The notes under the pieces were generated by a model. That model was not told the DNA's origin. It was given only the letters and a program-made list of their open reading frames with translations, and searched no databases. Below, piece by piece: positions 7,826 to 10,334 of a stretch of DNA of 10,334 nt (positions are counted from its first letter, which is position 1; each line of letters starts with the position of its first letter). Origin of the DNA: CADEGZ01 sp035443705. Its GTDB lineage: Bacteria; Pseudomonadota; Gammaproteobacteria; UBA6186; Azoamicaceae. The stretch lies in the NCBI GenBank assembly GCA_035443705.1, contig DAORSV010000054.1:1-10334 (forward strand). The letters run 5' to 3'. The position numbers and the translations under genes are program-made.

Positions 7826-7854
7826 ATTGTAGGTTGACTATCACACAGTGTCAA
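7826..7854 (-). promoter_or_regulatory. sigma70 promoter for the pump-yicC-gmk-rpoZ-spoT train
   Basis: On the minus strand TTGACA (7854-7849), an exact 17-bp spacer and TACAAT (7831-7826) make a near-consensus promoter. The predicted start near 7819 gives a leader of about 30 bases before the GTG of the pump gene. It is the best promoter in the window and probably drives the whole leftward operon. Confidence 0.75.
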
Positions 7855-7855
7855 C
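7833..7855. promoter_or_regulatory. Inverted repeat over the divergent promoter region (candidate operator)
   Basis: GTTGAC (7833-7838) and GTCAAC (7850-7855) are perfect arms around 11 bases, with a smaller ACAC-A-GTGT palindrome in the middle. The right arm holds the -35 of the leftward promoter. The left arm reads TTGACT on the plus strand and could be a -35 for xthA, with a poor -10 around 7857-7862 (GATATG). A protein bound here would affect both directions. It may also be just two -35 boxes facing each other. Confidence 0.4.
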
Positions 7856-7909
7856 TGATATGTTTGCTCCCCTTATCTACATTCATATCCAGTCGTAATG
7901 AGCTTAAGT

Positions 7910-8695
7910 ATGCTTAGAATTATATCCGCTAACGTCAATGGCATCCGATCTGCTGCTAAAAAGAATTTTTTTAGCTGGCTATCTAAACAGAATACCGATA
8001 TCATTTGCCTGCAAGAAACCCGCGCCGAAGTCCATCTCTTAACCGACCCGGTCTTCTTCCCCCAAGGCTATTACACCTATTTTTGCAGTGCCGAAAAAAA
8101 AGGCTATAGCGGCGTCGCGATATATACTCGCATTAAGCCCGATCAAGTACATCAAGACGGATTAGGGTGGAAAGAAGCCGATACTGAAGGGCGTTATATA
8201 CAGGCCGATTTCAAAAATCTCAGCGTTGCTTCTATCTATTTCCCATCGGGAACCAGCGGAGAAGCTCGCCAAGCCGTTAAATATGACTTTATGGCACAAT
8301 ACGAAAAAAAATTACGCGCACAATTAAAAAAAGGGCGTGAATACATTCTCTGTGGCGATTGGAATATCGCACACAAAAACATCGATATAAAAAATTGGCG
8401 AACAAACCAGAAAACTTCAGGTTTTTTACCAGAAGAACGTGCTTGGTTAGATAAAGTGTTTGACACTATCGGCTATGTCGATGCTTTTAGAGTGGTGAAT
8501 CAAGAACCCGATCAATATACTTGGTGGTCTCAGCGTTCTCCGACTGCGCGCGAAAACAATGTGGGTTGGCGTATTGATTACCACGTGGTTACGCCGGGAC
8601 TGATAAAAAAAATTCTCTCTGCGCATATTTACAAAGAAGAATTTTTTTCTGATCACGCGCCGTTAACGATTGATTATGATTTAACATTAAAGTAA
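7910..8695 (+). CDS. xthA: Exonuclease III/AP endonuclease of the Crc-related lineage
   Basis: A 261-residue endonuclease/exonuclease/phosphatase-fold enzyme that cuts DNA at abasic sites and degrades 3' ends in base-excision repair. Catalytic residues are all present: Asn8 and Asn10 in ISANVNG, Glu36 in CLQETR, Tyr110 in SIYFPSG, Asp150 and Asn152 in CGDWNIAH, Asp223 in GWRIDYHV, and Asp248-His249 in SDHAPL. From memory the sequence is collinear with Pseudomonas Crc (SWLQAQNADVICLQ, FLAPERAWLDEVF, YQVLTPGL), which has lost these residues. The start at 7910 gives the family-typical MLRIISANVNG; the in-frame ATG at 7898 would add four residues and neither has a strong Shine-Dalgarno. It is divergent from the pump operon. 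Confidence 0.93.
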   Translation: MLRIISANVNGIRSAAKKNFFSWLSKQNTDIICLQETRAEVHLLTDPVFFPQGYYTYFCSAEKKGYSGVAIYTRIKPDQVHQDGLGWKEADTEGRYIQADFKNLSVASIYFPSGTSGEARQAVKYDFMAQYEKKLRAQLKKGREYILCGDWNIAHKNIDIKNWRTNQKTSGFLPEERAWLDKVFDTIGYVDAFRVVNQEPDQYTWWSQRSPTARENNVGWRIDYHVVTPGLIKKILSAHIYKEEFFSDHAPLTIDYDLTLK

Positions 8696-8700
8696 TGAAG

Positions 8701-8726
8701 AAGCAATGGAGCCTTGCGATTGCTTT
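8701..8726 (+). terminator. Weak hairpin after xthA
   Basis: AAGCAAT (8701-8707) and ATTGCTT (8719-8725) form a 7-bp stem with an 11-base loop, six bases past the xthA stop. Only three T residues follow, so it is at best a weak intrinsic terminator. Confidence 0.3.
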
Positions 8727-8727
8727 A

Positions 8728-8769
8728 CTATGAATTATACCCTGCACCAAAAAGCAAAACCGTCTTCAT
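8728..8769 (-). pseudogene. Possible broken start of a Rossmann-fold gene
   Basis: The minus strand from the ATG at 8769 reads MKTVLLFGAGYNS and then TAG at 8730-8728. An in-frame ATG at 8775 would add two residues. The string resembles the first beta-strand and glycine turn of NAD(P)-binding Rossmann proteins. It stops after 13 codons beside the xthA end and begins just next to the hairpin repeat at 8777. It may be a relic left by a deletion, or chance given its length. Confidence 0.2.
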
Positions 8770-8776
8770 AGCCATT

Positions 8777-8797
8777 AATGGGGTCATAGACCCCATT
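8777..8797. repeat. GC-rich hairpin repeat, copy A
   Basis: AATGGGGTC (8777-8785) and GACCCCATT (8789-8797) are perfect 9-bp arms around ATA. The same stem, with the same flanking T on the left and G on the right, recurs at 10238-10259. No T-run follows on either strand, so it does not look like an intrinsic terminator; a REP-like dispersed palindrome is more likely. Confidence 0.65.
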
Positions 8798-8809
8798 GCC
8801 CTGTAATGC

Positions 8810-8861
8810 AAAAAAGGCCAACCTATTAAGAGAGACTACACTTATTTATCAATAGGCTGCC
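8810..8861 (-). terminator. Intrinsic terminator on the minus strand at the left end of the structured element
   Basis: Read on the minus strand, GGCAGCCTATT (8861-8851) pairs with AATAGGTTGGCC (8827-8816) through about 11 pairs with one G-U and one bulge, closing a 23-base loop. TTTTTT (8815-8810) follows directly. The G-U pair would be an A-C mismatch on the plus strand, so the minus strand is favoured. It would end a leftward transcript from the structured element. Confidence 0.45.
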
Positions 8862-9018
8862 ACATCCGGCTTCGAACGAGTGAGCTAATACGAGTTGTTT
8901 CTCAAACAAGTGTTTGCTAAAATAAGTCTTGGGTGGGTAAAGCCTGAGCAAGTCGCGAAGCCTTTGGTGGTATCGTAAGCGTTCTGTAAGAGCGTCGACC
9001 TCAGGGTCCACCTTTTTT
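8822..9018. other. Structured intergenic element, candidate small RNA or miniature mobile element
   Basis: This segment between xthA and the DUF3800 gene is rich in pairing: ACTTATTT (8840-8847) with AAATAAGT (8920-8927), GGCTTCG (8868-8874) with CGAAGCC (8956-8962), the hairpin TTGTTT-CTC-AAACAA (8895-8909), and GCGTTCT-GTA-AGAGCGT (8979-8995). The first two pairings cross, so they would form a pseudoknot or alternative folds. The part 8941-9000 has 33 of 60 G or C, above its surroundings. Outward T-runs lie at both ends (8815-8810 on minus, 9013-9018 on plus). A 61-codon minus-strand frame (GTG at 9011, TAA near 8826) spans it, but it is unlike any family I recognise and is probably a by-product of the structure. 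I do not recognise a known RNA family. Confidence 0.4.
8966..9018 (+). terminator. Possible plus-strand terminator at the right end of the structured element
   Basis: GGTGG (8966-8970) pairs with CCACC (9008-9012), enclosing the 7-bp hairpin GCGTTCT/AGAGCGT, whose G-U pairs favour the plus strand. TTTTTT follows at 9013-9018. The outer stem is short, so this is a weaker call than the left-end terminator. It would end rightward transcripts about 30 bases before the DUF3800 start. Confidence 0.35.
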
Positions 9019-9049
9019 ATTCTCTCTTCTTTTTTGGTGTATTGCAGTA

Positions 9050-9733
9050 GTGATTATTTTCCTGGATGAAAGTGGTGATTTGGGATGGTCTTTTGGATCC
9101 CCTTATCGTAAGGGTGGTTCTAGCAGGTATTTAACAATAAGCGCGGTTTGTGTTCCCAAAGCGAAACGACATTTACCAGGTAGATTAATCCGAGAGCTTT
9201 ACAAAAAACATTCTTGGGATCCAAAAATCGAAAAAAAATGGACTTACATGACCAACAAAGAAAGAGTCAGTTTTGCGCAGCAAGCTAAAAAACTTTCCAA
9301 AGAAAATACTTCAGTGAAATATTGTTCGATCACTGCCTATAAACCTCGTGTTCAAGAACATATTAGACAAGATTCTAATAAACTTTACAATTACCTTATT
9401 AAAACACTTTTACTCGATGAAATGGCCAAACATACTCAAGTAGAATTCTATCCTGATCCGAGAAATATAAAGATCACTTCTGGCGATAGCTTAAGTGATT
9501 ATTTACAAACAGAATTATTTTTCACCAAAAATGTGGCTACAAAATTAATTACTATTCCTAGAGACAGCGCTTCCAATAAAGGCGTTCAGTTCGCCGATAT
9601 GCTATCCGGGTTGGTACAACATCACTATGAAAATAATAACTCAGATGCATTCAACCTGCTCGTTCCATTTGTTCAGTTAGAAACCATCTATTTCAACGAA
9701 TCTACATCTATACGCAATGTAGAGATTGCGTGA
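9050..9733 (+). CDS. DUF3800 domain protein, GTG start
   Basis: A 227-residue protein with the DUF3800 marks: FLDESGDLG at 4-12 (Asp6, Glu7), an early strand YLTISAVCV (27-35), a central EKKWTYM (61-67), and near the C-terminus GVQFADMLSGLVQHHYE (178-194) with Asp183. The family is thought to have an RNase H-like fold with a DES/ADxxxG acidic centre, and is often found on mobile or defence-linked islands; its reaction is not established. The start is GTG at 9050 with only a weak GGTG upstream; the family usually begins just before xDESG, which supports this start. It stands alone between the structured element and a small convergent ORF. Confidence 0.85.
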   Translation: MIIFLDESGDLGWSFGSPYRKGGSSRYLTISAVCVPKAKRHLPGRLIRELYKKHSWDPKIEKKWTYMTNKERVSFAQQAKKLSKENTSVKYCSITAYKPRVQEHIRQDSNKLYNYLIKTLLLDEMAKHTQVEFYPDPRNIKITSGDSLSDYLQTELFFTKNVATKLITIPRDSASNKGVQFADMLSGLVQHHYENNNSDAFNLLVPFVQLETIYFNESTSIRNVEIA

Positions 9734-9862
9734 TCAGTACTATAAATCATCTGAAAAATATAATAAAATGTCACCTTGTTCGTAACCTCCCGGTGAAATA
9801 CATCTATCACTAAAAATGTGTGTTAAAGAATGGATTTCCAATGATTTTGTCATACTGATCAC
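9730..9862. repeat. 10-bp inverted repeat framing a small ORF
   Basis: GTGATCAGTA (9730-9739) and TACTGATCAC (9853-9862) are perfect inverted copies 113 bp apart. On the minus strand the first base of the ORF's ATG is the last base of one copy, and the other copy begins right after the TAG stop. The left copy also contains the stop codon of the DUF3800 gene. A 10-bp match over this distance can occur by chance in 10 kb; the exact fit to the ORF is what makes it notable. Confidence 0.45.
9740..9853 (-). CDS. Small hypothetical protein, 37 codons
   Basis: A minus-strand ORF from ATG at 9853 to TAG at 9742-9740. It begins MTKSLEIHSLTHIF and ends GDILLYFSDDL. AGGTGATC lies three bases before the ATG, a long match to the anti-Shine-Dalgarno sequence, and is the best argument that it is translated. 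It shows no signal peptide, membrane segment or family I know. It converges on the DUF3800 gene. It could be a real microprotein or the remnant of a longer gene. Confidence 0.35.
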   Translation of the reverse strand: MTKSLEIHSLTHIFSDRCISPGGYEQGDILLYFSDDL

Positions 9863-9949
9863 CTATCGCAACTAATCAATTTGTAAACTTTATAAATACT
9901 GTATGACACCAGCCTACTTTTTAGGAGCTTAAAGACTTAGAATGCTGGA

Positions 9950-10236
9950 ATGCAGACAATCATCTTTGATGTAGACGGTGTCATTTTTAAAGCAATGGAT
10001 GCTCAAGGTTGCTATCTTTGGCGGAAAGACATTGAAACAGACTTAGGTGTAACACCAGAACATATTTCAGAAATCTATAATGCAGACTGGGATAATGTCA
10101 CCAGAGGGAAACGCGACATTAGAACACATTTACAAGATCTCTTTGACACATGTCCTGAATTAAATTTAAATGCAGAACAATATCTTGCCTACTGGCACAA
10201 AAACGATATTCATATAGACCCTGAAATTTTGAGGAG
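9950..10236 (+). pseudogene. HAD-superfamily phosphatase, front third only
   Basis: From ATG at 9950 the frame reads MQTIIFDVDGVIF, the HAD motif I with nucleophile Asp7 and acid/base Asp9, then a helical cap-like stretch to about HIDPEIL. In intact HAD proteins this would continue into motif II (hhhT/S) and the rest of the Rossmann core. Here, at 10237, the sequence enters the hairpin repeat, and beyond that the 3' end of rph on the other strand. The frame stays open to the window edge only by chance. Motifs II to IV are absent, so the product should be inactive. No good Shine-Dalgarno precedes the ATG. It is most likely a gene cut by deletion or insertion at the repeat. Confidence 0.6.
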
Positions 10237-10237
10237 T

Positions 10238-10259
10238 AATGGGGTCAATAAACCCCATT
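10238..10259. repeat. GC-rich hairpin repeat, copy B
   Basis: AATGGGGT (10238-10245) and ACCCCATT (10252-10259) around CAATAA. It shares TAATGGGGTCA and CCCCATTG with copy A in the same orientation. It sits at the break in the HAD gene and seven bases past the rph stop on the other strand, where it could act as a 3'-end hairpin although no U-run follows. Confidence 0.65.
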
Positions 10260-10266
10260 GTCTTGC

Positions 10267-10334
10267 TTATAAACCAAGTGCTTCTTTTTGCTTATGGATC
10301 AACGTCGCAATCCCTTTTTTAGCCAGATCTAACA
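10267..10334 (-). CDS. rph: RNase PH, C-terminal end only (enters from right edge)
   Basis: The minus strand has an open frame from the window edge to TAA at 10269-10267, reading LDLAKKGIATLIHKQKEALGL. This matches the C-terminal helix of RNase PH, the phosphorolytic exoribonuclease that trims tRNA 3' ends (family ends such as LLxLAxKGIxxLxxxQxxALG, from memory). Only 22 codons are visible, so the call rests on this tail and on context: rph is a usual neighbour of yicC-gmk and crc/xth. Here it runs towards xthA rather than sitting directly before yicC. Confidence 0.7.
   Translation of the reverse strand, partial: LDLAKKGIATLIHKQKEALGL

Noticed and set aside
8851..8900. CGTTCGAAGC on the minus strand, resembling a tRNA T-loop
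   Set aside because: The flanks do not form a 5-bp T-stem and no acceptor or anticodon arm can be drawn.
8826..9011. 61-codon minus-strand frame starting at GTG 9011
   Set aside because: It covers the self-complementary element almost exactly, its codon choice differs from the neighbours, and it resembles no family I know. The structure explains the segment better, though a real small gene cannot be excluded.
9847..9900. Possible promoter elements (TTGTCA, ACTAAT, TATAAA) before the HAD fragment
   Set aside because: Spacing or match is poor for every combination in this AT-rich stretch.
10237..10334. Continuation of the HAD frame to the window edge
   Set aside because: These codons run through the hairpin repeat and then antisense to the rph tail; they are not HAD sequence.
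1..10334. CRISPR arrays, tRNA or rRNA genes, insertion-sequence transposases
   Set aside because: I looked for regular repeats, tRNA arms and transposase motifs on both strands and saw none.

Overview
The window looks like chromosome of a gammaproteobacterium of moderate to low G+C. The core block is xthA / yicC-gmk-rpoZ-spoT. From memory, this matches the crc/xth-rph-yicC-gmk-rpoZ-spoT neighbourhood of Pseudomonas and of Coxiella/Legionella relatives. The protein features (a SpoT with intact HD and RFKD motifs, an ExoIII of the Crc lineage, many broken gene ends) would fit a host-associated member of the Legionellales. That placement is inference.

Layout. Positions 1-390 hold gene debris: the C-terminal part of a DUF4143-type ATPase, a striking pair of 19-bp operators over a sigma70-like promoter, and a short unrecognised remnant. 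Positions 390-7788 form one leftward gene train with small gaps: Bcr/CflA-type efflux pump, yicC, gmk, rpoZ, spoT, a carboxypeptidase G2-like M20 hydrolase, and a protein with a Sec-type signal peptide and the residue pattern of a PI3/PI4-kinase-like atypical kinase. A good promoter with an inverted repeat lies before the pump, back to back with the start of xthA (rightward, 7910-8695).

Positions 8696-10266 are an accessory island between xthA and the 3' end of a leftward rph (RNase PH), which enters from the right edge. The island holds two copies of one GC-rich hairpin (about 8777 and 10238). It also holds a structured 200-bp element with outward-facing terminators at both ends, a DUF3800 gene, a 37-codon ORF exactly framed by a 10-bp inverted repeat, and the front third of a HAD phosphatase gene that breaks off at the second hairpin.

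How the genes work together: gmk, rpoZ and spoT link guanine nucleotide supply, RNA polymerase assembly and (p)ppGpp turnover; yicC adds RNA turnover and xthA adds base-excision repair. The exported kinase-like protein at the end of the operon and the DUF3800/structured-element island are the least explained parts.
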